DNA of 64,000 nucleotides, from contig CP073218.1 of the NCBI GenBank assembly GCA_020342235.1, positions 1,364,001-1,428,000 on the forward strand, written 5' to 3'. This stretch comes from Saccharomycopsis phalli (Eukaryota; Ascomycota; Saccharomycetes; Ascoideales; Saccharomycopsidaceae). This document shows, piece after piece, positions 30,920 to 41,496 of the stretch (within the stretch, counting starts at the first letter, position 1; every line of letters starts with the position of its first letter). The position numbers and the translations under genes are program-made. Below the pieces are notes generated by a model that was not told the origin of the DNA, made no database searches, and saw only the letters and a program-made list of their open reading frames with translations.

Positions 30920-31900
30920 GACTAAACTGGATACTGCCACACTACAAACGACCCCGCTGAAGCAAGGAAAATTTCTGCTTTAAAAGAAGCTACACGGAAA
31001 AAGGTACCAAGGCATGGCAAGAGCTCATTGACTCAATGAGATCCGGCTCCGTCACATTATACAACTACACAAGGCTCAATTCGAGTGACTACTGAAAAGT
31101 CAAAATTACTACCTTCAGATGCCCTAGTTGGACCTAAGCAAACACTCAGCAAGATCAGCCACCCAGCGACCAAAGCTTAGTTTCATATAAAACTAATAAT
31201 AATATTTATTTTTGTATTTAGCTATATATTGTCTCCGGCAATACGGTGATTCGACAGATATATTTTCACTCAGGAACATCCTGAGGCAGCATTGCTGTTG
31301 AAGAAAACCCTTTGTCAACCCTCATTTGGTTGCTTGGGATTAAAAACTTCAGTGGGGGCAGTTATATTGTTGGTGCTTGGTGCTTGTATGGATTGTGTAA
31401 GAAGCCTGGTCACTCTTGTTGTCGAATGTGACCGCTGAATCTCATCATGTGTTGGAGGAATCATATTCCAACACGTTCTGGTAGAACTCAAGGAGTTTGT
31501 GGACTGATTTTTGGTCGGCAAACACTTTTCCAAGCGTATTGCGTATGCCAAACTGAGGATTGCCTTGGGGCCTGCAAGTGCTTCCGTGAGGAGGAGCTTG
31601 GTTTTGTTCATATAAAACTAGCACTTTATTCAACACCGAAGCGAGCCCAAGAACAGATATACAGGAATTACCACTGCTAATCAAGCCTGCCTCTTTTCAG
31701 ACACGGCGAAGCTTAAACTTATCGGATTCTACTCGTCTGTGCTGAACTGGCGGTTCCCTTTTTGCTACAGCACGTTAGGAGGACTACTGTGCTATATACT
31801 CTTGGTCAAGTCACCTACGACCTAGGAAAAGCTTACTGTCCTCCAATGCTCATTACCTTATATATTTACAAGCTCTTGACAAAAGTTTATATCTCAACAT
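30920..31900 (+). mobile_element. LINE family B copy interrupted by a family A LINE
   Basis: On the plus strand, 30955-31181 encodes decayed PLKQGKISALKEATRKKV and following ORF2 C-terminal sequence. After the interruption (31195-31606) the element resumes at 31620 with tttattcaacaccgaagcga, matching LFNAEAS of the 46.1-kb ORF. It then runs through the gacacggcgaagcttaaact and cagcacgttaggaggactac 3' UTR blocks to about 31900. Stops and frame breaks are present. Confidence 0.75.
31195..31606 (-). mobile_element. 5'-truncated LINE family A insertion with 13-bp target duplication
   Basis: The insert (412 bp, minus strand) starts within ORF2 (KTKLLLTEALAGPKAILS), runs through the 3' UTR and ends in an AATAATAATAAT-type tail at 31195. 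Both sides carry ttcatataaaact (31182-31194 and 31607-31619), and the host LINE reads through once one copy is removed. This is the expected product of target-primed reverse transcription. Confidence 0.85.
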
Positions 31901-32670
31901 CTAGCATGACCACTGCAAATCACTTGCACCTTGGAAGCCCACTCGCTTCAATGATCCTGGTGTACAAGTGGATGGTCTTTTCTCTATGTTGTTTATTTAC
32001 CACTATTCTCTATATCCTCTACTTCACTCTCCTCTCCTCTTTTCCTCCCTGTTCCATCCCAGTCACTTTACCATCTCAATTCATCACTAGCAATCCACAT
32101 TTCTCAATCGAGTCGTACTCATGAACATGCTCCTACACTGTATATGCTCTTATAAATTGCATCTCCAGTATATTTCACCTCGATATTTCCCACTCCTGGC
32201 ACTTTCCAAATTTCCTTGCAATGGTACTTTCTTGCACAGGTTACTCATGGTGTTGTACTATATCTCCTACTATATTCCATGCTATATTTCCTGCTCTGTT
32301 CCCTGTTATGTTTCCTGATATTCCCTGTTATATTCCTTGATATTCATACTATAGTCCCTGATATTCCTTGATATTCCCCGATATTCCCTGATATTCCTTA
32401 ATATTCCCCGTTATTCCCTGTTCTTTCCGTTTCTCTATACTTCCTATTCCCGTTCCACTCACCTTGCTCTTGACTTGACCAAACCAGCCATTTAATCTGC
32501 CGTTTACTCATCATAATATGCCATTTAATCATTATATTCTTCCATGACCATTAAAATCTACATAATCACTGTCATCTCATAATCATATAACCACTATAAT
32601 CACACAATCACTATAATCACAATCACTATATCTCATATTCTCACTCTACAATTCTAGTCACATACATTAA
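31901..32670. other. Intergenic stretch with atattccctg repeats
   Basis: A CT-rich region with a degenerate tgatattccctgatattcc array (about 32315-32425) and a ataatcactat array (32565-32635), downstream of the EBP1-like gene. No gene is recognised. Confidence 0.5.
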
Positions 32671-33783
32671 CTATTTCTTAGCCTTCTTCTTCTTCAATGG
32701 CTGCTTCAACAACTCCAAAATCGCCTCGTCCTCAATCTTCTTGTCGCTCTCAACCTGCGCAATGTCAAAGCCGCTGCTTGCAAACTTCACCACTCCGTTC
32801 TTGGTAATCGCAGCAGTAGTGTACAACTGCACAATCGTCTCGTCCTCCTTCTCAACGACAACGTCATATGGAGTCATCACCGCATGGTTCACACACTCCT
32901 GAAGTCCCATCCGACCCTTGGTTGGCTCCTTCAAGTTGCGGATCGACACTGGGAAGTGGCCCGACTGGCTCTTGATCTCAGCCAATGCCTGGTGCGATGC
33001 CTTCAACTTCAACGAGTAGTTGTTGCCAGTCAACTTGTAGATGGTCGTCCGCAACTCGCTCTTGGTCTTGGCCTTTCCGTCCTTGCTGGTGCTGATCAAA
33101 ATGTCCAAGCCATAGACCTCTCCAACCTTGAAGTTGAACGATGGAACCTGGTTCTTTTGCGACTCGGTTGGGTTCAAAATCACTTCCTTGGCACCCAACA
33201 ACACATTCCGCTCTTGGGAGTACGACAACATACCCTCCAAGGCAGTGACGCCATACGACTTGGCAATCTTGTTCACGGTGTTGGTAATGTCGTAGTTCTT
33301 CTTGTCCTCGCTGAGCAATCTCAACGCAGCTTCAGTCGAATAATACGCAGCAGCAACAGCGTCGGCGACTTTGCCGGTGAATTTTCCCCCGCCAACAAGA
33401 ACGGTGTCCGACAAAACTGACGCAAAACCGTCAATCTGGGCGCCCAATTGGATCTTCACCACATCGCCTTGCTTCAACGTCAAGTTCGCCTGCTTGTCGT
33501 CAGCAGTTGCTGGCGAAAGATACTCGGCAATATTGTTTGGCGACACAGACGTAGGAAACCCAATCCCCTTGCTCTCAACCTTGCTCTTCTTGGAGTTGTA
33601 GATCTTGCTCGTCTCCTCAAGCAACAACTCATCTCCAAAGCTACAAAGCTCAAAGACAGTTGCTCCTGGAATGGCAAGCTTCTTTACCTCCGCAAGAACG
33701 CGCGCAGAAATCTCTCCCGCAGTCTTGTACTTTGTAACCACGTCAGAATTGTTGAGACTGTAATCGACCTTGTCTTCACTCAT
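32671..33783 (-). CDS. EBP1/PA2G4-like (Cdb4-type) pseudo-aminopeptidase
   Basis: This encodes 370 residues with the methionine-aminopeptidase (pita-bread) fold, from EISARVLAEVKKLAIPGATV to the C-terminal KKKKAKK. At the positions where active enzymes have metal ligands (DVGVQIDGYHGD-like) it reads IQLGAQIDGFASVLSDTV, so metal binding and catalysis are presumably lost, as in PA2G4/EBP1 and S. pombe Cdb4. These relatives bind ribosomes near the tunnel exit and pre-60S particles. The GFPTSVSPNNIAEYLSP motif is typical. S. cerevisiae has the more diverged Arx1; the 370-residue length and lysine tail fit the Cdb4/EBP1 group better. Confidence 0.85.
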   Translation of the reverse strand: MSEDKVDYSLNNSDVVTKYKTAGEISARVLAEVKKLAIPGATVFELCSFGDELLLEETSKIYNSKKSKVESKGIGFPTSVSPNNIAEYLSPATADDKQANLTLKQGDVVKIQLGAQIDGFASVLSDTVLVGGGKFTGKVADAVAAAYYSTEAALRLLSEDKKNYDITNTVNKIAKSYGVTALEGMLSYSQERNVLLGAKEVILNPTESQKNQVPSFNFKVGEVYGLDILISTSKDGKAKTKSELRTTIYKLTGNNYSLKLKASHQALAEIKSQSGHFPVSIRNLKEPTKGRMGLQECVNHAVMTPYDVVVEKEDETIVQLYTTAAITKNGVVKFASSGFDIAQVESDKKIEDEAILELLKQPLKKKKAKK

Positions 33784-33904
33784 GTTTAATGGACAAGCGG
33801 CGTCGAAAAAAATTTAAATGTGTTTTGTAGGGTAATGGTTGGGAGTGATGGGTAGCAGGAGGGCCAAGCATACCTCAAGGCCAAAGGCCTCAAGAATATC
33901 TCAG

Positions 33905-34295
33905 AGAATAATAATAATAATATTTATTTTTATTTTGCATTTAGCTATATTGTCTCTGGAATCACGATTATTGACAAATATATTTTCACTCAGGAACATC
34001 AGGCACCATTACTGAAGACCCACAACTCACAAACAGTTGCCTGGGATTAAACTTCATTTGGGCAATTGTATTGGCTTGTAATCCTGGTTGCCTTATTATC
34101 AAGTTGGACTGCTGAATCTCATCATGGAATCATATTCCAATTGGTAAAACAAAGTTCGTAGGCAGAATGGCAAAAACTAATCCACTTTTGCTAATAATAT
34201 GCTTATTCAAGGCTATACCTAGGCTTCCAGAAAATACTTATGTTTGTCATCCATGACTGAGGATGGTCCTTTGCTAATATGTTTAGTTAAAGTGC
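33905..34295 (-). mobile_element. LINE family A 3' end next to a family B 3' end
   Basis: 33905-34145 (minus) has the aataataataataatattt tail, then gcatttagctatattgtctc and tttcactcaggaacatcagg blocks. 34165-34295 has the family B ttattcaaggctatacctag and catgactgaggatggtcct blocks. Both are 5'-truncated. Confidence 0.6.
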
Positions 34296-34645
34296 AGATC
34301 CTGGTCCGACTGTTGGTCGACAATTGACTCATGCCTAATTTCTATAATTCTAGCCAGTTGAGCTCAATGAGGTATTAAATCATTCTTGAAATATAAACCG
34401 TAATTATATCAAGGCACGGGCTGTTTTGTCAATGTATAGTACTATGGGATAGATTTCTGATTCCTCTTTTAAGTCCATCACTCTCGTCTATGACAACGTC
34501 CTAAAGTCGTTGATTAAATCCTCTAAACCACCATCTCAGCTACTCAATTTCTTGTAGTGTCCGTGGTCAATATACATCTCCTGCTTACAATTATACGATA
34601 AATACATTGTATATCCATGCCGTCCAGCAGCATTATTTATAAAGT

Positions 34646-34741
34646 CTAAATAACTTTTCCAGAATTTTTGGTTCCACCAGTAGGAGCGGCAGCAGCAGTT
34701 AAAGCAATAGTAAAGAAGGTAAACACTGTTTGAAATTGCAT
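34646..34741 (-). CDS. 31-residue member of the secreted-protein family
   Basis: A short frame MQFQTVFTFFTIALT then AAAAPTGGTKNSGKVI. Sixteen of the first 20 positions match or are conservative with the family signal peptide, and AAAAP gives the same cleavage context. Only about 11 residues would remain after cleavage. The downstream flank (gtccagcagcattatttata) matches the 3' flank of the other copies, and a gtataaaag TATA box lies about 45 bp upstream. It may be a minimal member without the repeat core or a decayed copy; the frame is clean, which favours retention. Confidence 0.5.
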   Translation of the reverse strand: MQFQTVFTFFTIALTAAAAPTGGTKNSGKVI

Positions 34742-35410
34742 TATTGATCTATTCAATGCTGATTTATAGGATTGGTGTCTCTTTTATACTACAACATTTA
34801 ATACTGTCCGTTTCAGGGTCTCGGTGGTTCCTGGCAACATTCTTCTGGAATATCAGGTGTAGCATTTTCTGGTAAAATAATCACCAAGCCAGTTTCCAAT
34901 TGTTTGTCAGTCTTTTTGTCTCATGTGTAAAGTTACCAAGCCATACTACATATACAACTTCGGCATGTCTCAGTTTAATCAAGTCATCAAAATGTCAAAT
35001 CTACAATGTTTGGTAAACTAGCGTTTCTGTCTACCATACCCCTGTGTATTATTGCAAAGTCACACTAGACATGTAAATGTGATGAATATAAAAGGAAATC
35101 ATCTTATCGTATAGAGGATACAACTTTCCTGAACAAAACAAATAATTGCGTAGTTTACATCTGTCTGACTCAGATAGATGTAGATGTTTATTTATAGACA
35201 GTATGTAAGCTTGGTCCAGCATTAACCAATGGCTAAAATCGTCAACCAATAAAATTAGCCAAAAGGCTCTTATAGCATACAAAATACAACAATATATTAG
35301 ATTCAACTTCGCAAATAAGCTCTATACACTATAATCAGCCCAGTTGCGCATCTTGGCAAGCGTAGTCACGTGGTGAGTACGCGATTTTCGCGTCTGGGTT
35401 TCTATACATT
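34742..35410. other. Divergent upstream region of the mini-gene and PDS5
   Basis: Contains the mini-gene TATA box near 34785 and a CACGTG at 35367-35372, 38 bp before the PDS5 ATG. No other gene is recognised. Confidence 0.45.
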
Positions 35411-38400
35411 ATGATGCCAATACTCACGGAACCAATTATTCCGACGACTAGGAATCCGATTTCGACAAAGACTCTATTCCTTCGACTTCAGGTACTTTCT
35501 GAGACGCTTGGGGACGTGGATCAAGAGGCCTCGGGCGATCCTGAGCAGCTAGAGGCGCTTCAAAAGATTGCGCGAGATTTAATCAACAGAAAGCTCGTGA
35601 AAAATGGCGACTATGGTGTGAAATCGTTGGTGGGATTGTGCCTAGCTGAAATATTGCGTATTTTTGCGCCGGATGCCCCGTATAATGCAACGCAATTGGG
35701 CGATTTGTTCCGGTTATTCTTCACCATCTTCCGGGGCTTGGACGATGAGCAGCAGCAGTATTATGCCGAGAATGTGAGACTTTTGCGGCGTGTGGCCGAG
35801 GTCCGGAGCTTTATCTTGGTGACGGATCTTCCTAAAAGCGAGCAGCTCGTTGACGAGTTGTTTGACATGTGCTATGAGTTGAAGACAGTCAGTAGCGGTT
35901 TGGTGCCGTTAGTGGCGTCAATTTTGTGCGAGGTGATTTCAGAGAGCAGCAGCATCTCGCAGGGGACACTTAAGCTAATTTTGAATCGGTTTCTTGTGAA
36001 TTCCGGGTTGCTGGATCGCGGATTTGCATACAGTTTGGCGATATGCCGTGGCAACGCCGAGCGAATGGCACAGCTGGTGGTTCAGCTATTTGCCGAGATC
36101 CTTGCCGAGGACGAGGATGAGACCGTGTTTGTGAAAAATTTGGGCAAGATCCACCGGTTGGTTGTTGAGATATGGCGAGAAGTGCCTGAGATGCTCAGCA
36201 CGGTTCTTGGAATGGTGGAGAGCGAATTGGCGTCTGAAATCGAACAGGTGCGGCTCATGGCGACAGAAACCGTCGGCCGGCTTGCCCAGATCCAGCCCAG
36301 CCGGTTTCTAGCGGACCATAGCGGGGCCTGGCATATTTGGACCCAGAAGATCTTGGACAAAAGCAGCGTGGTACGGGTAAAATGGGTACAGGTGGCGTCC
36401 TCGATTGTCAAGGAGCGTCTGGAGCTTTCGCTGGAGGTGTCTAATGGGCTTTTGAAGGCGCTTGTGGACACCGACGAGAAAGTACGAGCTGCTGGGGTCC
36501 GTGCTTTGGGTACATTGAAGGATGAAATCTTGGCCGGACGGTTTGACAACGCGGTGGAAATGACACAGACGCTTGGTCTGTTGGCACGTGAGAAGAACCG
36601 GGCCGTTGGAGATGCCGCAATGTTGCTTTTGGCGGAGTTATTTGACCAGGGCTATGCGCACCAGGATGAGATATGGAAGTCACTTGTGGCATGGGTTCCG
36701 GACCATCTATTGGCCTTGGTGTATATCAACGACAAGCACATTAACTGGAAGCTTGACGTTTGTCTTGTGGAACGAATATTCACGATTGATAGCCAGTCTG
36801 AGTCGCGAGTCAATCGTCTTGTTTCCATTGTCAATGGTCTCTCTGAGAAGAGCAAAAAGGCCTTTTGGGCTATCAACAAGCGGCAGGTAGACTACTCGCG
36901 AGCATTGGCGGCGTTCCTTGATGGTGGAGACGCGAAAATTGTTCTGTGGTTGGCGGCAATGCTTCCTCCGGAGCTCCATGCTTCAGAGAACCTTGTGTCG
37001 TTTGGCGAGTCGCCAGACAAGCGGGTTGCGCATCTAGCGAAACTCTGTTTGACCGGCGACTTTTCTACTATAGTTGCGTCGTTCAAAGAGTTGTTTAGTC
37101 GTCTTGACGGCGAGTCGCAGAGCGTGTGGAAAATTCTCTTGTACCGCAGTGCGCTCATTTATTACAACCAATCCAACGTGCGGCTTATTCTTGCCGAGTC
37201 TCTGCTTCTAACAGAACAGATTTCTGTGTGTTTACCATCGGTTTTTGATCTGTGTGTCGATGAGCTCATGTCGAGAGATGACTTGGTGAAGACGAGCTAC
37301 TTTTTCTTCAAGAGCGATAAAAGGAGATTGACAAAGGAGTATGTGGAGAAGATCCGCGGTAATTTGTTTCTGGGATTGTTGCAGTGCAAATACGGGATCA
37401 AAATTGTGTGTTTATATGATGACGATCAGATTATCCAGTCTGTGATTGACGAGATCCTTCCATTGGACTTGGGAAGTGGCACGTTGACGAATAGTTTACT
37501 TATTTTGAGTGAATTGATTCTCGAGAAGAATTATTTGATTTCCCATCAGGAGGAATTGACCTCTTTGCTCATCAAGGGTGTTCTTCTCAATGAGATGCAA
37601 GTTCCAGAGATGCAAGTTCCAGAGACTCAGTCGCAATCAAATGAGCCAGAAAATGATGAGAATGAGTCAAATTCAGGTAAAGATGAGTCAAATTCAGGTA
37701 AAGATGAGTCAAATTCAGGTAAAGATGAGTCAAATTCAGGTAAAGATGAGTCAAATTCAGGTAAAGATGAGTCAAATTCAGGTAAAGATGAGTCAAATTC
37801 AGGTAAAGATGAGCCAGACAATGATGAGAATGAGTCAAATTCAGGTAAAGATAAGCCAACAGGTAAAGATAGTGTACCAACCGATGGAAGTGAAAACAAC
37901 TCCAATCCAAGCAACATTCCAGACCCAGATTTCCTCACCGACATCATGCTCCTCTCAGGAAACTTCAATACATGCTACAACAAACTCCTCTGCCTAGAGA
38001 CCTTCACCAACAGACTCCTTGCGCTTTCAGACCACCACGAACTAGGAAACCTTATTCTAAAACTACTCGTGTCTTGTATAGTCAACGGCGGAGAGTTGAG
38101 CGAGTCCACGCCAAAAACCCACCAGATCAGACTTCGATTGGAGGCTGGGTTGCTGATTTTGAAAATTTTCCTGTCCCAGTACAGGCTCAAGGCCAACACC
38201 GTGAACCAGCTCACGTATTTGATCCAGGATGAGGTCCTTGAAGTCAGAGATGCGTTCCTCAAAGAGCTCCAAAGTACCATTACTCGGGCAGAAATGACAA
38301 ACCAGCTTCTTCCCTTGATTTTTTTTGTGGCATATGAGCCTGACCAGGACGTGCTTCAGTCCGTCAGTACCTGGATCCGGTCCAGCTTCAAGGACTTTGC

Positions 38401-39073
38401 CACGCAATTTGAGACGTCGTTTGTCCGGTTGTTGTACATGGCTAGTAAGCAGCAGGAGTTTGTCGATAGTATCATGGAGGACCCGTTCAAGGCGTATTCC
38501 TTGGTGGCTAAATATGTCTTCTTCTACTTGGATACAGTCTCGACCCGTGAGAATGTGTCGTTGCTTTATTACTACAGTTCGCGCATCAAGCAGTACCGTG
38601 ACCTGAGCATCTCTGACTTGGACTACGACTTGAAGCCAGAAGGTATTTACCACATGTATAGGGTTGCGGACTTGGCTGGAGCGATTCTCAAGTTGTATTG
38701 TGAGAAAAAGGGCTGGCTCTTGGAGACTTTTCCAGGCAAGATGCAGCTTCCAAAGGACTTGTTTGCGCCGATGCAATCCACCGAAGAGGCACAGGACATT
38801 GCGGGGCGGCTTTTTATTGATGAGGCAACGTTATCTGAGTTGGACAGCCTGATGAGGAAGCAGCTTGGCTTGAAACGGGCGAGGTCTGAGACGAGAAAGC
38901 GAAAACGTCCTGATGAAGAAACGGCAAGAGAGAAAAAGGACAAGGGGGAGACGAGAAAAAAGAGCGCTGTGAGTACGAGAAGCAGCGTCAGAAGAAGTGG
39001 ACGGGTGAGCGAAAAGATTGTGGATTACGCCGAGTCAAGTGATGATGTTATTTCAGGTGAAGATGAGTGGTGA
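35411..39073 (+). CDS. PDS5: Cohesin-associated HEAT-repeat protein Pds5
   Basis: This encodes 1220 residues. Pds5 binds the cohesin kleisin subunit and controls sister-chromatid cohesion and cohesin release in the nucleus. The N-terminal part (KTLFLRLQVLSETLGDVDQ, then LVGLCLAEILRIFAPDAPYN and LRRVAEVRSFILVTDLP) is a strong family signature; HEAT-type helices extend to about residue 1100. A low-complexity insert of ESNSGKD heptads (about residues 753-820) interrupts the array. The C-terminus is basic and Ser-rich, ending in SSDDVISGEDEW. S. cerevisiae Pds5 has 1277 residues. The frame starts with two ATGs; the first is used. The last codons belong to a 33-bp repeat that continues past the stop. 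Confidence 0.92.
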   Translation: MMPILTEPIIPTTRNPISTKTLFLRLQVLSETLGDVDQEASGDPEQLEALQKIARDLINRKLVKNGDYGVKSLVGLCLAEILRIFAPDAPYNATQLGDLFRLFFTIFRGLDDEQQQYYAENVRLLRRVAEVRSFILVTDLPKSEQLVDELFDMCYELKTVSSGLVPLVASILCEVISESSSISQGTLKLILNRFLVNSGLLDRGFAYSLAICRGNAERMAQLVVQLFAEILAEDEDETVFVKNLGKIHRLVVEIWREVPEMLSTVLGMVESELASEIEQVRLMATETVGRLAQIQPSRFLADHSGAWHIWTQKILDKSSVVRVKWVQVASSIVKERLELSLEVSNGLLKALVDTDEKVRAAGVRALGTLKDEILAGRFDNAVEMTQTLGLLAREKNRAVGDAAMLLLAELFDQGYAHQDEIWKSLVAWVPDHLLALVYINDKHINWKLDVCLVERIFTIDSQSESRVNRLVSIVNGLSEKSKKAFWAINKRQVDYSRALAAFLDGGDAKIVLWLAAMLPPELHASENLVSFGESPDKRVAHLAKLCLTGDFSTIVASFKELFSRLDGESQSVWKILLYRSALIYYNQSNVRLILAESLLLTEQISVCLPSVFDLCVDELMSRDDLVKTSYFFFKSDKRRLTKEYVEKIRGNLFLGLLQCKYGIKIVCLYDDDQIIQSVIDEILPLDLGSGTLTNSLLILSELILEKNYLISHQEELTSLLIKGVLLNEMQVPEMQVPETQSQSNEPENDENESNSGKDESNSGKDESNSGKDESNSGKDESNSGKDESNSGKDESNSGKDEPDNDENESNSGKDKPTGKDSVPTDGSENNSNPSNIPDPDFLTDIMLLSGNFNTCYNKLLCLETFTNRLLALSDHHELGNLILKLLVSCIVNGGELSESTPKTHQIRLRLEAGLLILKIFLSQYRLKANTVNQLTYLIQDEVLEVRDAFLKELQSTITRAEMTNQLLPLIFFVAYEPDQDVLQSVSTWIRSSFKDFATQFETSFVRLLYMASKQQEFVDSIMEDPFKAYSLVAKYVFFYLDTVSTRENVSLLYYYSSRIKQYRDLSISDLDYDLKPEGIYHMYRVADLAGAILKLYCEKKGWLLETFPGKMQLPKDLFAPMQSTEEAQDIAGRLFIDEATLSELDSLMRKQLGLKRARSETRKRKRPDEETAREKKDKGETRKKSAVSTRSSVRRSGRVSEKIVDYAESSDDVISGEDEW
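37669..37865 (+). repeat. PDS5: In-frame 21-bp minisatellite within PDS5
   Basis: Seven near-identical 21-bp units encode ESNSGKD, then a variant EPDNDEN unit and one more ESNSGKD. Near-perfect identity at nucleotide level implies recent expansion. Confidence 0.9.
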
Positions 39074-39109
39074 TATGATGTTATTTCAAGTGAAGATGCG
39101 TGGTGAGAT
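39044..39109 (+). repeat. PDS5: 33-bp duplication spanning the PDS5 stop
   Basis: Unit 1 (39044-39076) holds the last nine codons and the TGA; unit 2 (39077-39109) repeats the same 33 bases, including a second in-frame TGA at 39104-39106. Confidence 0.85.
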
Positions 39110-39988
39110 GATGCTATATGGGTTACGGATGGTTAGTAGTGGGATAAATGGGTGGAATAGCAATTTGGATCGATTGTTTGGGATACTATACCGATGATGC
39201 AATTGAAGATTGAAATTTGCCAAGGGGCAATTTTTGGTTTCATTGTTCCAGCTTCAGTGCTGGTTTTTGCTGGTATTGTTATGTTAATTTGCTATATAGA
39301 TTTGTTAATTTGCTGATCCAGTTGGTGATATTCATGGACTATGCACCAGTAGAGAATGATGCAAATGATGATGCTAAAGGATGTCGAAATAAACCTTTGG
39401 ATAAAAACTAAGGACTACCTAGAGAAGTGGCTCCGACTTTTCAGCAGTTATCAAGAGTGTAATTTTGCGCAGTGGCTCATGATAGATTGTCAACTGGGCC
39501 AGGTTGATGTCATATCGTCTTTTCAGCTTGCCGGTTAATTTTGCTCGAGATATTAAAAGACTGAAATATTAAAAGACCTATACATTAAAAGGCCGCTGGC
39601 GAGATACACTAATGTTGGGGCTCTGTGGGTCTCTTTAATAAAGTCTACACGTTGAATGAAGTTAGCAAGGGCATAGATAAACTGGTGTATTTTTCAATAG
39701 TCATCTTAGCTGGATAGGTGGAGACGCTGTTTCTACTTTGCTACTAAATTAAAGAAGGAGCTCTGCTCTCCTACTGATTATCAAGCTCTTGTAGCTCAGA
39801 CCACCTGTTATCATCCATATCTTAGTATACCTTATTATCTGTGTACAAGATACCAGTTGTGTATTCTGAATGGTTGAGTACAGACTTAAACACAGTTGTA
39901 TGATGGTGATTAGGCTACTCTTGTAATAAAAAGAGTTGTTTTACCAAGGCTCTTTCCTATTGTAATGATTAGTATCGAGTGCAAAAAA
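39110..39988. other. Intergenic stretch, no gene recognised
   Basis: Only minor repeats are seen (attaaaagac-type units near 39548-39595). Confidence 0.4.
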
Positions 39989-40061
39989 TGGACGAGTTGG
40001 GAATCGAACCCAAGACCTCTCCCATGCTAAGGGAGCGCGCTACCAACTACGCCACACGCCC
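39989..40061 (-). tRNA. tRNA-Ala(AGC)
   Basis: 73 bases without intron fold as a cloverleaf. The acceptor strand starts GGGCGTG with G3:T70, the alanine identity pair. The D arm is TGGCGTAGTTGGTAGC, the anticodon arm CTCCC-TTAGCAT-GGGAG (anticodon AGC), and the T arm GGGTTCGATTCCC. The A box (TGGCGTAGTTGG) and B box (GGTTCGATTCC) are intact. It is nearly identical to S. cerevisiae tRNA-Ala. Confidence 0.97.
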
Positions 40062-41496
40062 ATTTCTTGAATGTGAAAAATATTCATGCGGTTTTGAGGT
40101 CTTGCATTGAAAACACGTGATCACAATGAAACTGGAGTATTGAGTGTCTGTGATATCTGGATAGACCAAAGATTGCACGTAGCAATTATATGATGATGTA
40201 TATGGTATGTAAATTATCATATAATTGCCCCAGATATATAATCAGCCCAATTGAATTGATGTCAGGTACGACAGCTTACCGAAGATCCACGTAGTTTGCT
40301 AACCATGGCAACACATTAATTTTTTTGTATATTAAGATTCTAATGGGCGTTTTAAAATCCCAGGACTTTGTTTCTGATGTGAGAAATCCTTTGAAGCTCA
40401 ATAGTAGCTATCCATCAGCTAATACATACATCTGGAATAAGACACTGCAATTCCAAGCTGTAGCACCACACACCTCCAGAAACGTTGGAATGTCTTGGAA
40501 AATATACAAAGACTGTGGCAAGAAAAAAACAAGAAAACAGTTTCAGCCAATGGCTTAGAAATACAACTTATATCATGCATTTCAGTCAAATCCAGAGACT
40601 CTACCATAAAGCGACCCCGTAAACACAAGGTCCATCATACACATCTTCTGACGAGATAAAGCACAAATTACTACACATCCAAGCATTTTCATGGGCTTGA
40701 AGAACATAATTAGAGCATAGGTACGGGACTATGGATCCAAATCATGATGACGTATCTAGTGTAGACGTATGATGCCACATGAGAACATGCAAAGCTATCA
40801 AATGTTTCAATCAGAAGCCAATGGCTGAGATTAGGAGTCACTGTGCCAAAATGTACATTTCAAAAGCAGGCAACCAAAGGAAATTGTTTGGAACTGCTAA
40901 AGACAATTGCGTTGTTATGAGCCCTGGAACGGTATGTGGTGGCATGCCAACATGATGAGAAATTCAAGACATGGGCATGAAGATATTTGAGAACTAATGT
41001 ACTGAATAGCGAGGGAAAAAGAATGGGACGGGAAAATACAAGAGAAAGTTATTACTAAATTTGTCCTAAGCCATATTAAGAAGCTGTTGACTTTTTGGGC
41101 ATTGTGAATAAGATATTGGCAATCATGTGTCAAGACAATATGCATCATCCAAAAACCAAGCAGTCATTTAAAAACACAACCTTAATTGAAGCCAATCAAA
41201 AAACGCAACCTTAATCAAAGGCAGTTGAAATCAAAAACCAATCCAAAATCCAAAGCAAAAAACACATTCCATAACCGTTGTCATAACCGTTGTCATAACC
41301 GTTGTCATAACCGTTGTCATAACCGTTGTCATAAACACTCCCATAAACACTATCAAGCTAATCAACAGCCAATAAGCCAGATCAAAACCAAGCACGACAC
41401 ATACTCTGAATCTCTTCATAGACCACTTGTATTCTTTTACTCTTACAGCCATCTTGTGCCTTGCCAAGGTACTTCTACTCTCTCCATTTCTTGTCT
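40062..41496. other. Intergenic stretch with a 12-bp array
   Basis: A CACGTG lies at 40114-40119. A 12-mer array (aaccgttgtcat, five units) lies at about 41273-41332, next to a caaaaaccaatccaaa-type poor repeat. No gene is recognised. Confidence 0.5.
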
